Assembly: GCA_013399115.1 (NCBI GenBank)
Contig: VXAA01005172.1
Location: 573 to 64,572 of the forward strand
Reading direction: 5' to 3'
Length of the DNA stretch: 64,000 nt
DNA from: Anseranas semipalmata
Taxonomy: Eukaryota; Chordata; Aves; Anseriformes; Anseranatidae
The translations under genes and the position numbers were made by a program. Positions 25,901-38,507 of the stretch are shown here, piece by piece; position 1 is the first letter of the stretch, and each line of letters opens with the position of its first letter. The notes beneath the pieces were generated by a model. The model was not told the DNA's origin. It did not search any database and worked only from the letters and a program-made list of their open reading frames with translations.

Positions 25901-26149
25901 GAACAGCTTAGGGAAGATAAATAAGGATGTTTCAGCTCCGTGCTGGCCTCGGGTGTGCATGACCTTGCCTTCCTCCTCTGCTATTGGTCTTACGACAAGC
26001 CAGATTAAGGGGTGATCTCTTCCAAACAGTCTTCAGTTTGTTAAGCTGGTAAACAACAGCAAGGGAGGAAACCATTGTGAGATGGATAAAGCTTAGAAAT
26101 CCAGGCTGGGATTTCCCTCTGATGTGCCTGTAAGGAACGTGCGCGGTTG
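22986..26149. other. Intronic stretch with no gene
   Basis: Mixed composition, with pyrimidine-rich sequence at 25040-25340. The CTCF-like motif at 24109-24122 is listed separately. No exon, repeat family or RNA gene was recognised. Confidence 0.5.
24109..24122 (-). promoter_or_regulatory. CTCF-like motif
   Basis: Read on the minus strand the sequence is CCAGGAGGGGGCAC, matching 13 of 14 positions of the core CCASYAGRKGGCRS. Only position 5 (G instead of a pyrimidine) differs. One motif match does not prove occupancy. Confidence 0.45.
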
Positions 26150-26420
26150 TTAACGGGGCTCATTTGGCATGCGGCGCTCCTCTCCCGGTTCTCCCCGCGG
26201 TTCCTCTCCCAGCCCGGTCGCTCCAAAGCCACCGCAGCCCCTGGGGCCGGCAGCAGGCTCCAGCCGAGGCGTTGTCACCCCGCCAAGGCGATGGCGTTTC
26301 AGCTCTGCCGCGTCTGCCTTCCTACAGCACTCGGTGTCGACGCGTCCCTCGCTGGAGCAGGGCGGGACGGGAGGCAGCGTGTTCGGCACGGGGCGTGCGC
26401 TCGCTGCTCTTCGAGGCTGG
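26150..26420. other. Intragenic CpG-rich segment
   Basis: About 270 bp of CpG-dense sequence (GCATGCGGCGCTCC, CCCCGCGGTTCC, GTGTCGACGCGTCC). Open frames of 90-120 codons exist in several frames on both strands, which is typical of GC-rich DNA. Confidence 0.42.
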
Positions 26421-29400
26421 AAAGAAGCCAAGGATCATCGGGGCTGATTCCTTCGTCTGGGATTTCTTTTCCCTGTTCCCGCACTGGCAGCACAAACTAA
26501 AAGGATTTTTGCAGTGGCAGCGTTAGAGGCTGCTGCGTTTGAAGTGCTCTCGTTCATCTGTAAGGGTGACTTGTTTGTGGCAAGGCAGCGCTGAAGCAGT
26601 TATTGCGATGCAAATGGAGAGGTACGCCTTTGTCTTTTCTTGATTACCTGTGAAGCTCAGCACGGAGGGAAGGCGGCACAGCCACACAAACAGGGGGATT
26701 ACAGGAGTGAATGTTGCTGTACCTTAACTTAGTAATGAGGGATGCCATCACAAATTTGTGAGTAACCTTATAATCGCCACCATGTAAGACACAGCACGGA
26801 GTGTGCAGCATGCTCATAAGTGCCCCACGTTGTTTTTACTGGTTTTCAATCTGAACAGATGTTTTTTCCCTGAGGCGACCTGGTCCTGGTCCCAGTGCTG
26901 TGCAGGATTCTCATTCAGTTGGAGCGCCGGTATGAGAAGAGTGCAACTCCCAAAACGTGGCTCCAAAATACCAGGGAGGAGCTGCAAGGGCAGAGAACTG
27001 CAGCATCAGAAACAGTTCTGCTGAGCCAGCCCAGAAAAACCCGTGAGTAAGCTTCCCAAAGAAATACAAAGGTGCTGCATTCAAGGAGAGGAAACCAGGC
27101 TGTCCCAGAGCTGCAGCTGTCCTGCGTGGGCATACCTCGAGGTGAGGCAGGTTCTCATTTCGACAGGTCTGCTCTGTACCAGGCGGGTATCCTGCAGGAA
27201 ACTGGCTCAGTGCTTTGGAGCCCCAAAAGCCAGATCTCAGTGGATGTAGCAGAGGAACTGCCGGCCGTAGGAGCTGTAGCGGTCCCTCGCTCTGAAATAC
27301 CTTTTATCCGCTGCTCTGCACACGCAGGAGCAGAGCAGGCATCCTTCCCCACATGCTTTAGGATGCTTCGGTTGCACATCCACTCCGGAGGAGGATGGCG
27401 AACGGCGCCTATTGGTTACACGCAAACTGCTGGGAAAGGTTTTTCTTTCCAAACCGAGAGGCAGCTTTTCTGCTACACCAGCTTTTTCTGTTCCTTTGGC
27501 AGCTCCAGCTGCGTGTGGAAAACCCAGCCCAGCTGCAGACTTTAAGACGTTGTTTTAGGACGAGACCTGTCAGGAGGAATGAGGCATTTGATGGCGACTT
27601 GCTTGTGCTGTGACTGTCACGTGTGCACAGGAGAGGCTGTGTTTGCCTTTGTGCACGCTGTCCTTTCTGCGTCTGGAAAAAGCGAGAGCCAGTGCAGAGC
27701 TTTCCTTCGGCCATTCAGCGCTGAGCGTGCCAATAACAGCACAGTCATACTCAGAATTTAGGGGAAGGGACTGTGTTCTTCACAAGGGGAGAGGCCCTAG
27801 TGCCCCGGGGACGATGCTGCTACCCATGTAATAAGCAGAATGACGGTCCTCAGCAAGTTTCTCCTGCCATGCTGTGTTCAGTTGTCTTTGCTCGTGGCTC
27901 CAAGCTTTGGTGTTGTCCTGGCTCACAGGACACCCGTCCTGTTCGCAGCACCTGCAGGGGGACAGGACCCATTGCCCAGACCATTAAAGAAAAGCAAATT
28001 AGGAGGTGGTGGGGCCAACTTCTCTGCTAAAACTCGACCGACATCCATGCTGCACTCTTGCAGCCAAATTCTCGGCTGACGGAACCAGGTCTTTACGCAG
28101 GTGAGAGTTAGCATGAGTCCTCTGAAGCCAAACGATGGAAGTTTGCCAAGCTGGAGAATTTTGCCACCATGTTTCTTCGGTGGATTTTTACTTGCCACAG
28201 CATTTTTTCATTTCTCTGACCGCTCTCTGGTTTTCGCCCCCATTTTATATGTATTCCCCATCTGTTCTCTCCCCCTATTGTTTTCCCGAGTGTTTTCTAA
28301 GCCTGCTGCAAATCCAACAACACTCAAGTTGTTGTTGAACTTCTGAACCCACCCTGTTCAAGCGGCTGCTAAATCAGGCAGGACAAGTCAAGCCAGCTCT
28401 AATTCTGATGATAGCAATTGCGTTTTTGGAAAATAATCGACAAACATTCTGCATTTAGACAAAGCTCGTCTCAGGCAGAGAGGACGCTTATATTCTGCGA
28501 CTCGGGGCTGCAGAGCGCCAGTGTTCAAGTAGGACATTTTAATAACATCCTTCATGGACAAGTGTTTTGCTTGGAACCCTTTTTCCCTCCCTCCACTCAG
28601 ACAATTGTCAGCGAAGGGGCTCACAGGGAACAAAATGGAATTAAATCTATTCAGAAAATTAGAACATTCTGCATTTCTTTCTTTCTGTGCTGGATTCATT
28701 ACTAGCGGGGCTATAATCTGCGTTTTTTTGCCTGAAGCACACTCCCACTCTTACCTCTTAACAGCAGTGCTGCTATTCTCACAGATAAACAGGTCCTCCC
28801 TGAATGGATTGTAGCTCTCAGCCACAGGCAGGCTGATGACAAGGGAAAAACAAACAAATGCATGCCCGGGGCCTGATCCGACTCTTAGGGAAGAGAACGG
28901 AAACCCTCCTGGGTTTCAGCAGCTTGAATCCAGCGCTTTCCTGTCCCTTTGCTGACGGCCGGCTGCCCGGGGCCCAGGAAGGCCACGGGGCCCGAGCCCT
29001 CTTTCTCGAGGAAACCCAGAAGGACACGCAGTCGTTATGTCCACATGTATCCAGTCCAAGCTGGTTTTGTCCCACCCGTTTTGTCCTCAGGGGGCATCAT
29101 GAAATTTTACCCGTTTGCGTTCTGGCTACCAGGGCTGTGCCAGCATCACTCTTGCTGGCCCCACGTTAGCTGACGCCCTCAGCACATTTGGGTTCATTCT
29201 GCCTCAGACACGTTTGCTTTCCATGTGCCGCGAATCCTGCTGCAGCGGGTGTGCAGGGGTTTATGAAACTGAATTCCAGGGCGGACAAACTGGCTGGAGG
29301 AAGGATCCAGACGGCCAAAGGCAGTGAGCACAGGGAGCAGGTTAGCGAGGGGTGACGCTGGATGAGCCAAGGCAGACGTTAATATTCACGCTGCAAGAAA

Positions 29401-30799
29401 AGGATAGTGAGTAAAATAGTGAAAAGAGGGGCAACTGAAAGAAAAATAAGCCAGCAATATATAATGGCGACATATGAACCTGTGAGCGAGGGGACAAGAG
29501 GGATCTGGATTGAAGGGCTGCTGTGTCCGAGGTGGAAATAGTTCTCTGGGATGGGGCTGTGCCCTCGTGGCCCGGGGGCCCTGCCTGCAGGGTCCTGCCT
29601 GCCTCCGTGTACCGGCGCGACCGCCGCCAGCACTGCCGCCTCTCTGCATCCTGACTGTTCCGACAGCTGGTCTCTTCCTGGTTCTCCCACCCAGTTCTTG
29701 CGTGCTTCCACGGCCTGGACCAGCACTTTTGGACCAGTGATTTCCGTGCTCATAGGCTTGCTCTGAAGTAAGAGGACTTTTATCGGCCCACTGTTCATGT
29801 AATTTACCAGGGTTTAGTGTGATAATGAGGATTTGGACATAAAGAAACCCTAAAGTACACATGGAAATCAACACAAGGGAGTGCAGCTGTGAGCCTTGGG
29901 CATTAGGGACTGTGAATGGGCGAGTGAGCGCTTAGCACAGGAAACCAAAACAGGAGGGGCAAGAGCCACACGTAATCTTCCTGGGCTGGCAAATGCCGTT
30001 TATCTTATTTGTTTAAATGGCTGGAGAACAGAAGTACTTTCTTTCCTTTTGTGTTCTGTGACTGTGCTGCAGGGGAGCCTTGGCTGCGCGCAGTCGCCCG
30101 CATGGCTTTGGCAGGGAAGCGCTCCTCGCCTGGCCCAGCGTGGGACGGGGAGATGGGCTGGGACGGGCAGGAACCACAGCATAAGGCCATCACCCCACCA
30201 CAGAAACCAGAAGAATGGAAGGTCTCCTGTTGGCCTTATTATGTCTAAAGAACCACACATAAAAGCCAAGGGAGTGGGGAGGAGTTCTTTAAGACTGATG
30301 TTCTTTGGGGATAAAAAATGTGAAATGCTTCCTTGCCAGGGATGGTTTCTAGCAACAAACATCAGCTGTGGTCACAAATAATCCTGTGCCTGCTGTGTGT
30401 GCACAGAAGCATAACTGCACGTGCAAGTGGGGTAGGAGCGTGGTGGTTTGCTCCCAGAGCTCATAGCAGCCCAAGTCAGTCAGAGCATTTTTGGCACTCG
30501 GTTAGCGTTCACATCTATAATTTCAGAAGCCTCATTCTACAGGGGAAAAAAATGCATCAGGCCTATTATTTCTGCTGGCAATGCTGGTACTAAAAATAAC
30601 TACTTGAATGACATTAAGTTCGTCAATAGATAAATTTTGACTGGACAGCAGGAAATATTTCTAATGATGCAATGTGTTGCACTGGATTATTACTCCTGGA
30701 GAAGAGGTGAAAGCCTCACTGCCTGGGAGCTTTGAAATGGGGGCTTTAACAATAAAGAGGAGGGAACAATCGTGCATCATGCCCTGATATCGCGGGCGT
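26421..30799. other. Intronic stretch with no gene
   Basis: Mixed sequence. 26540-26800 is AT-leaning. 28870-29000 and 29560-29640 have modest CpG clusters. No credible coding exon, RNA gene or transposon was found. Confidence 0.5.
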
Positions 30800-31310
30800 T
30801 TGGGGATCCCTGAGGGGCATCTCTGCAGAACAGCCCCAGGAACCTCGCTGCCGTCAGCCGAATAAAGCAGTCCCCACGCCTCCAGGCCAGCGGCTGGGCA
30901 TCACGAGCTGCTGCAGAGAGCAGCCGGGACTCGTCCTGCCCACGAGAGGTGCTCCTGGCTGGCCTGGGGGTGTCGAGGGCCCCCCAGGACTTCGCATCCT
31001 GCGCCTTCGGGAGCTCCCTCAGGCTGTGGTTCGGTCCCGAGAGAGCGCGCTGGAGCGGTTTCAGCACGTGTCACCTTGCAGAAGTCCACGAGAGCCCGGG
31101 GCACCAGGGGAAGGGAGCAGCTGTTTGCCCAGGAGACCCCTCCCCGCTTCATCAGTCTCCTTTCCCTCCTCCCCGTTCCCTTGCCCCTTCCTCAGGCTCT
31201 CGGATAGGCGTTAGCTGGGCATGGGGCACCAGGAATAAGAGTGATTTCCAGCTTCCAGCCGGGATTCAGGCGGCCCAGCCCCGCGCGTCCTGCGAGGGCG
31301 GCCGAGCAGC
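30800..31310. promoter_or_regulatory. Intragenic CpG-rich region
   Basis: CpG-enriched across about 500 bp, densest at 31030-31070 and 31260-31310. It abuts the AT-rich candidate enhancer that follows, a pairing also seen at 1290 and 17290. Confidence 0.42.
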
Positions 31311-31317
31311 ATTTAGC

Positions 31318-31500
31318 GTGAGTTATTCCATTTAACTTAATCGATTGATTGGTTAATGAGCCACTTGTTTGCCTTAGGTTACTCAGCAGTATTGCCTCTG
31401 CTTATAGATTACGTGCTGCTTTTTATCAGCCCATATCTCCTAGGCTGTAAATCTATTATGTAGATATTAGTAATTTACGATCATCGCTGTTTAAAGGGGA
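31318..31500. promoter_or_regulatory. Candidate enhancer with PBX/HOX-like and CCAAT motifs
   Basis: TTAATCGATTGATTGG at 31338-31353 packs an ATCGAT palindrome, a PBX/TALE-like GATTGATT core and an inverted CCAAT box. GGTTAATGAG, TTATAGATTACG, TTATGTAGATATTAG and TAATTTACGATCATCG follow. CpG is sparse and A/T runs are short, the usual texture of conserved non-coding elements. Confidence 0.4.
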
Positions 31501-32269
31501 CACCGGCAGCTATCAAATGCTACATCAGAGCTGCCGTACCTATGTTTCCAAAGGCCAGGTAATCTTTGCATTTGTTGTCTTTTCTTCCCCAGCATGTGCC
31601 AAGCAGCTAACGCAGGGCTCTCGTCCCCATCCGAGCCCCGGTGACCCATCACAAGCGCTGTGGCCGGTCCCTCGTGCTGGGTGGCAGCCAGGGAGGAAGG
31701 GGAAGGTTTGTGCTGTTTGAAACCTCAAATGCTTTGAGGTCTCCAAACTTTCCTGGATGCTTTCTGGAAAAATAAAAGCTTACCCCATCAAAAAGTTGCG
31801 TCATCCGAATGCCAGCAGTGCACCGACTACGTGGGTGGGAAGAGAGAGTCAGCGTAGTGTAAGCTAATTAAACATCAGCGTCTGTGAATCCAATCAAAGC
31901 TCTCCAGAAGGCAGGAATGTTTTACACCACGGAGAGTTAAATAATGCTAGAGATGTGCTTAAACTCTGACTATCAGATGTGGAGTGAATTTATTACAAGG
32001 CAGATTTACCAAATCTAGCTGAATGCTTCATAATGCGGCTCAGTCACTTTGAAGTGCGATGCATCTTGTTCTCAGATACTCTCAGGGAAGACTTATAGGC
32101 ATTTGCAAATGAAATCAATAAGAAATTCCTCGGTTGAAGATAAGGACGTGGGGGATGACAGAGATTGATGAGAGCAGGAGGAAGAACATACTCATTTTTT
32201 GAGACGTTTGTCCCAGCGGTCACTTCCCGACACAAGGGGCAGACCCGTTTGCAGATGAATTTGGGTGCG
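31501..32269. other. Intronic stretch with no gene
   Basis: 31860-32130 is AT-rich and enhancer-like (GCTAATTAAACATC, GTTAAATAATGC). No gene or repeat was recognised. Confidence 0.5.
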
Positions 32270-32930
32270 GTGCTGCTCTCCCTTACAGCCGTGCCCGCCT
32301 CGAAAGCCGGCGGTGGCTTGCTGAAGCAGGACCGGTACATGCGCCCGCCGGCAGCTGCCCGCACCGGGGCACCGGGCCTGGCGGGCACTGAGCGGGGCAG
32401 GAGGGCGGGGAAGAGGTGCCCAGCGGGCTCTCTGCCGGCCGTCCCGACAGGCTCGCTTCCCAGCAGTCTCCGGGTTATTTCTTGGTAGAGCAGAGCTCCT
32501 GGGACTGCCATTAACAGAAGACGGGCCTGGCAAGGAGGACTTAAGTGCCAGGCTGGCTCTGCTCCAGGCTTTCAGACGCAGGAGCGTCTGGCCGGGGTAC
32601 CCCAGGCACTCGATTCTCGATCCCTCTACTGCGCTGGCGGGAGCTGCCGTGCCCGGAGCCACACGAAGCTCTGGGAGCACGCGGGGACCTGAGCGCGTGG
32701 GCGAGGCTGGTGGTGGCCACCGAGGGACACGGCCGAGCTGCTCCGCTGCTCCGACAGAGCCCAGCTCGCTCCCGCAGAGCAGGGACATAAGCGACCCGCC
32801 TCTTCCCCGGGGATGAGCACCCCGCACCGCCCCGCGCAGGGCCAGGCAGGAGGGGAGGCAGAGGAGGGGAAGAGGAGCCTCTGCACGCAGCGAGTCCCAA
32901 GAGCAGAGCCCTCGGTGCCAGGACATGCCG
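32270..32930. promoter_or_regulatory. Strong intragenic CpG island
   Basis: About 660 bp of high-GC, CpG-dense sequence (CGCCCGCCGGCAGC, GCACCGGGCCTGGCGGGC). The longest open frame of the window, 248 codons on the minus strand (32192-32938), covers it, but several other frames are also open because the sequence is GC-rich. Its composition is low-complexity Ala/Pro/Arg/Ser with no domain. A promoter for an unannotated transcript cannot be excluded. Confidence 0.5.
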
Positions 32931-33399
32931 CGAGGCACCGAGGATGCCCAAGGTCTTCCAATGCTTTTTCAAACCCTAGTTTGTCGGTGACTCGAAGGAC
33001 TGCGGAAACGTGGGGCAAAAATTGTCCCGTGTCACTTTTGGCAGGTGGGAGACGTGGAGCGGAGGCTGGGCCTCTGTGTGTGTCTGTGTCTGGAGTTAGA
33101 CCGGTCCAGGGCTTGTCCCTCGCTGGGGTTTTCTAAGTATCAGTGCATGGGAGAACTCCTAAAGGGTTGACGGTATTGGACTCAATACTTGCGGCAGGTG
33201 TCAGGGAAAAGCTGTGCATTTGTCTTCCCTTCAGATAACCTGTTCTCTGAGTACAAGTGTAGAAAGTTATGATTTAAATATATCCAAATGCATGTAATTA
33301 ATTACAAGTGCAACATACCTCCTTCCTGCTGCGAAACCTTATTAACAGCGTGGGTGGAATCCTAAAACGCCGTATCTGCCACGTTTCAGCTCAAACTCC

Positions 33400-33800
33400 T
33401 CAGTGCACGGAGCAGACCCGGGCAGCCGGGCCGCGGGGCCCCGAGGCAAGCCGGTGCCACCTCGTGTCTGAGGGGCACCCACCTCTGCTCCCTGCGAGCC
33501 GGGCTCAGGTGGAGGCAGAGACCTCCAGGGAGCATGGGCAGCAGGATTTGCCAGCAGTGGAGGAGCCACTACAGCCTTTGGGGTTTGTTTTTTGCCAGCA
33601 AGCAGATACTCTCCCCTCGGACCGCGGTGCTTGAGCGTCTCCTTGATGGGAAGGCAGCGCGCTGCGGAGCGGGGAACAGCAGGACCCCAGGCGCTCTGAG
33701 CTGAGGGTAGCAGAGGCTTGTGTCAGCCCGGCAGCGCTCCTGGGGGCTCGGGGCAGCGTAGCGCTGGGATTTGGATCCCCTTTGCCGTACGGATGGACGG
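33400..33800. other. CpG-enriched segment
   Basis: CpG-rich with GGGCCGCGGGGCCCCGAGGC at its left end and CGGACCGCGG near 33620. It may be an outlying part of the island at 32270-32930. No exon was recognised. Confidence 0.4.
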
Positions 33801-35149
33801 GGCACGAGGAACGGCAGAAGCGCTCTTGCAGAATTGGTTCTTTCTCTGCTCACCATGATAAAACACCAAATGCACTGAACAACAAAGATCTGCTACCAGA
33901 GCTGATCAAACACGTCGCTTACTGCTTCAGAAAGACAGGTGCTACAAGATTTGGTATCCCAAAAAGCAGAGCTGCTTTAGAGCATATTCTGATTTTAGCT
34001 TAGCGATTTCGTGGCAGCACGTGATTCCTGGTGAGTGTCAGTACGGCTACTACACACACAAATATTTCAGCTCTGCAAAGATCAGCCCTAGGCACAGGGG
34101 AAGTTACTTGGAATCCCAATGGATTTGGGGAGACTGGGGAGCTTCGGAAAGCCGGGTTTGTTGCGTGAGGGCTGGGAACTGCGTACCTCCTACCAAAGCC
34201 CGTCGTTGGTACGCTGAGGGAACTGCAGGCCCTGGGCAAAATATGCAGAAGTGCTTTATTTTTGTTGTGGGGTTTGTTGGTGTTACTTGATTGTGAAGAT
34301 GAAGTGCATGGGCAGATAAAGAGGCTGAATACATCTCCTGTTTCCTCTGCAGGATATTTGGTTATGGAGCCCAAAACTTGAAAAGGTTTTGAAAGGCAAA
34401 GTCACCTTCCAGCTATCGAAACACTTCAGATGAGGCAGATGGGAAACCAAAAATATTATTTAGGTTTGGGCAGTAAAACTGACATTGAACCCATTTGCCT
34501 CATTTTTCAGGCTCTGATGATAGTTAATGACAGCTTACAGAAGTTGTAAGTGATCTAAAAAAGCCATAAAAAGCTGCTTTGTGTCCTTGTTCAGGGGATG
34601 AATTTAACAAAACCATTACGGGGCTTTAAAACACTGTTTTGACTTTCTAGAACCAGCTGTGGGCTGATCCAGCTGCGGTTGGATCCCCCGTGCATCTAAG
34701 AGAACATTTAAGAGGATTAATCCCAATAATTTTAATTCAACAAAATGACCTTATGTAACATTCCCGAGGAATTAATGAGAATTTTCGCATGTGGGTCATC
34801 ACCGGCCCAGTGGATTTTTTCCCTGGGGGATCTCATTGGTCCCGGGCAGAGCGTGGACAAAGTAGATTGACAGCGTAGCCCATTGCATGGGATCAGAAAG
34901 TAAGTCGCTCCGAGCAGGAACCCTTTTCCCTTCGCCGCGTTGTTATTTGGGAACGCGCAGAGGAGACAAGCGTAGCTGTCAGCCTCCACTGGTGCTATTC
35001 GAAACCTTCTCGGCCCCAAGGCGTTTTCCGCAGAAAAATGCAATCTCATCTAATGCAGGCGCTGCTGCAGGAATATGTGCTGTCCAGCTGTCTTTTTGTA
35101 ATCGAAAAAAATCCTGATCTAATGGTTTTTGACTGCGTTTCTTTGCTGT

Positions 35150-35260
35150 TCTTACCGAGCGGAGCAGGATGCATATTAAAGCTAATTAGGTGCACGTAGG
35201 GTAGTCAGTATTTGATCTTCATATTAAAGGCCCCGGGAGAGGGCATGTTGTCAAAGCTCC
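35150..35260. promoter_or_regulatory. Candidate enhancer with homeodomain and octamer-like cores
   Basis: GGATGCATATTAAAGC is followed at once by GCTAATTAGGTG, then TTTGATCTTCATATTAAAGG. TAATTA and ATGCATATTA are classic homeodomain and POU cores. The inference rests on texture only. Confidence 0.33.
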
Positions 35261-37537
35261 ACAATTCCAAATTTCAGTAAAGCCAAGCCGTGCCAGTGGC
35301 CTGCCATTACACAAAGCCCAAGCCTGCTCCGCGCCCGGCGCTGCTCGGGGACAGCCTCGCCCGCATCCCTCCATGCTCCTTTTCCTTCCCATCCAGGCAG
35401 ATTTGTATTTCTGTTTTCAGGAGCATAGGAAACCGATCTGAGGCAGCGAGAAGGAGAGTCCCGCGTTTCTGCTGTGTTAGTGATGGATTTTCTTCTCCTG
35501 GCACACCAGGAGCAATGCTGTCGGTGGGTGACTTGTGCGAGTCAAACCACGCGTGTTGCTGCCTCTGTGCGCGGTTGGGCTTGGTGTGGGCACGTCTTGC
35601 TCTCCTGGGTGTGCCACAAATGCTTCGTTTTCCTGGCTCTGTGTTGTTACATGCCAGAGGGTGACCATGTTGATGTCAGGTGCCTGGAGCACTCATGCAC
35701 CTCTGCTCTGCCTGCTTGGCATTGCCTTCTTGTGAAACAGCAGCAGTGGCGTCTTTCAGTTATCGACAGCAATTAATTGCTTTCAGGATGTAGCAGACTA
35801 TTTACGCTCCTAAACTTAGTTTGTATACACACTTACGAACAGAGTATTTCCCTGCACTGCTTCCTGTTAGGAAATGGAAAGAGTAAAACAGCCTCATGGA
35901 GCAAGCAAAGGAAGGCGGTCGGTGTGTCCCAAATGCAAACAAATCAAAGCAGGTTGGTGCGTCCCAGTGCACAGCACAAAGACCAGCTCAGCCCAGCCCC
36001 TGTGAAGGACACGTGGCAGGGACCCGAGGACGCAGGCCGGGAAGCCACCTTCCGTGTCCGCTACACCGCGCAGCTCAGGTGTGCGTCACCTCGGGGCGGC
36101 CCAGAGCCGAAATTAAGCACTCGGTTAGAAAATAATAACAGTAAGACTGAGAGCTGCAGGGACACAGCACCACGTTGGCAGATTTCCTTAGCGTGCTTGT
36201 TTCCAGTTCTGGTCTGCATTAAGCTGGAAATGAAGAGTATTCTGCGTATGTTTTGTACACCTGAAAATGAGCTGAAATCAAAGGTTTTGAGGTAGATGCA
36301 GTATCTGCGCCTACGTGCCTAGAAGGTAATCATTGTTAGCTCCATCGCAGTTCATCTGCAGGCAAAAATAAGGTGCTAGCAATATCCGTGCTGAGACATG
36401 AGAGAGCTTCTTCGAACATCGATTTTAGCTTTTGGCCAGCGGTGAAGGTGCGGAAGCACGTGCCTGACTGTAACTAGACCTCAGGAAGGCATCGGCGTTA
36501 CTTACACACGTCGAGACCAGGCACGAATTTTGCCTTAGAAGATCAAGAATGCTGCTGCCCAGTGTAGGCCCGTGAAACTTCTGCGGTTCATTTGAACAGG
36601 GATAAGCTCAAATGTGTGCAGGGCCATAGATTTTGGCAACATATTTCAATCCCCTGATGGATTTGCTTATTTTTTAACACGAACCAGCTGGTTAGTTTCA
36701 ATAACATTTTTACATGCAAGAAATACTTCAGTGGTAAGAATTCAGTTTTGAGTGACCCAAAGGTATTTCCTCCAAAAAGGAGATTTCCCCCAGCTGGGAT
36801 TCTGTCACGGGGCTCCATCCGTATTTCTTGGACGGGTGTTAAAAATCCAGGTTGAAAAAGTTAAACTTTTTAAAATGAGCTGCGCTTGCAACTTCCAGGT
36901 CACCCCGACTAAGGAAGCTGTTTTTCTTTTCAAAAAGCAGGCAAACAGTCATCTTAATCTCCGTCTCGGAGAATTTCTTGCAGGAATAGGATGTACGATG
37001 TGTCATTCAAGCACAGCCAGAGTGGGAGAAGGAGGAGAGCTCTGAGAGATTTTCGCCCCGTCGTGAAGGTCTGAGCTGTGCTTTTGCGGTCTTTGAAACA
37101 CAAGGTCACGGGCATCTGCGTTGATTTAGTTTAACATAATCCAGGAGTTTTTAATCGCATTTCAAGCTATTAAATGAGTGAGAACAAAATCACTGGAATT
37201 TAGCTTCATAACTCTCCCATAAACAAACTTTTTAACCTCGCATCAAGATAAAAATAAATTTAAAAAATAACTGATTACGTCTGGCAGAAAAATTTCCATC
37301 AAAATTTGATCAACCGCTTCCATTCCCCGCATATTAAAGAAGGTTTTTGCATTCTTATTTTTCCCCATTTGCAAAGAAAGCTTACAGAGTTTTTTCCTTT
37401 GATTCAGTCTCTGCCCAGCCTCACCAGAATAACATGCTTTCTGCTGGGATGAAACACAAAAGATTATTTTGGACAGAAAAAGAGGGGAAGAAGGGAGAAA
37501 AAAAAGAATGGGAAAGTTTGCCAAGCAAAAACAGATT

Positions 37538-37551
37538 TGTGTGTGTGTGTG
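37538..37551. repeat. (TG)7 microsatellite
   Basis: Seven uninterrupted TG units. Short and probably of low variability. Confidence 0.9.
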
Positions 37552-38507
37552 CTCCAAAATTCTTTACATAAAATTAGACTTTGATGGTGTATACCCTAAC
37601 ATAGGTGTGAATGCTGCGCGGTGACCTCGGGGTACCTTAATTTGTTCGGGTGAAGGTGAGGAGCAAGGACTGCTTTTAGAGGAGCTGGACCGTTCATTTG
37701 CAAGGTGTTTGCTTGCAATACGCTTCTGGTGCAATAATCTCCTGGTGATTTCTTGCCCGGTTTTATTCAAGCAGATCACTGTAGTTTTAGGGATGTGCAT
37801 TGATACGGAAAAACTTCATTCAGCTGGCAACATCTTGCTGACTGAATGTAAATCATCTTAGGTAGAACAGAAACAGGATGGGATTTATTTTCTCTGCTAG
37901 GTGTTTGGAAGTCTCCACGTACATCTTTTACAGTGATGCAGACAGTTTGAAGCCGCACAAGATTCCCCGAATTTAGCAGCAAATGTTTCAGAGGCTTTGG
38001 CTGGAGGTTTTGGAGCAGTAAGGAAGTGCAGGAGGATACTGAAAGGGTAGGACAGAGGTGTTGGCAGTGATCGCTGTCTTCCCTCGCCCTTGGCTTGGGA
38101 AGTGAAAACCCAGGAGATACGCTGCACTGGCCAGAAAGTCCGTGTAGCCCATCAGACATGGTGCTTTGGTGGTGGAAGAACCTCCAGCACAGCCCTGTGC
38201 TGTGGGAGCAATCCGTCTGTCCTGCAGCCAGTAGCGGTGCGACAGCTAGGCACAGCAGAGAAAGGGCAAGGTCTGCAGGGTTAAATGTTTTCGGACCAGC
38301 CATCTTTAAGGAACTTCTCGCTCCATACTTACAGGCTCTGCTGGCACGGTCTCAGGTACATGAACACTTCTCTTGAGGGCTCGTGGGGGACAGGTGAGGT
38401 ACGGTGAGACAGGAAGCACGTAAACATGGTGTCTGTCTTTAAATACACAGGGAGAAGGGAGTGAAAGAGTTACAGAGCAGTCGGCTGCTGGAAGCTTTCA
38501 AGGGAAC

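Larger units (their letters stand above)
32931..38507. other. Intronic stretch with no gene
   Basis: Apart from the CpG segment at 33400-33800 and the small items listed separately, this is AT-leaning non-coding DNA, with AT-rich blocks at 34420-34760, 35150-35260 and 37090-37400. No exon or transposon could be supported. Confidence 0.5.

Noticed and set aside
32251..32260. GCAGATGAAT as the end of GNAO1 exon 2
   Set aside because: Preceding bases do not encode GESGKSTIVK and no donor follows.
32192..32938. 248-codon minus-strand open frame as a protein gene
   Set aside because: Ala/Pro/Arg/Ser-rich composition, no domain or family resemblance, and several overlapping frames are open because of GC content.
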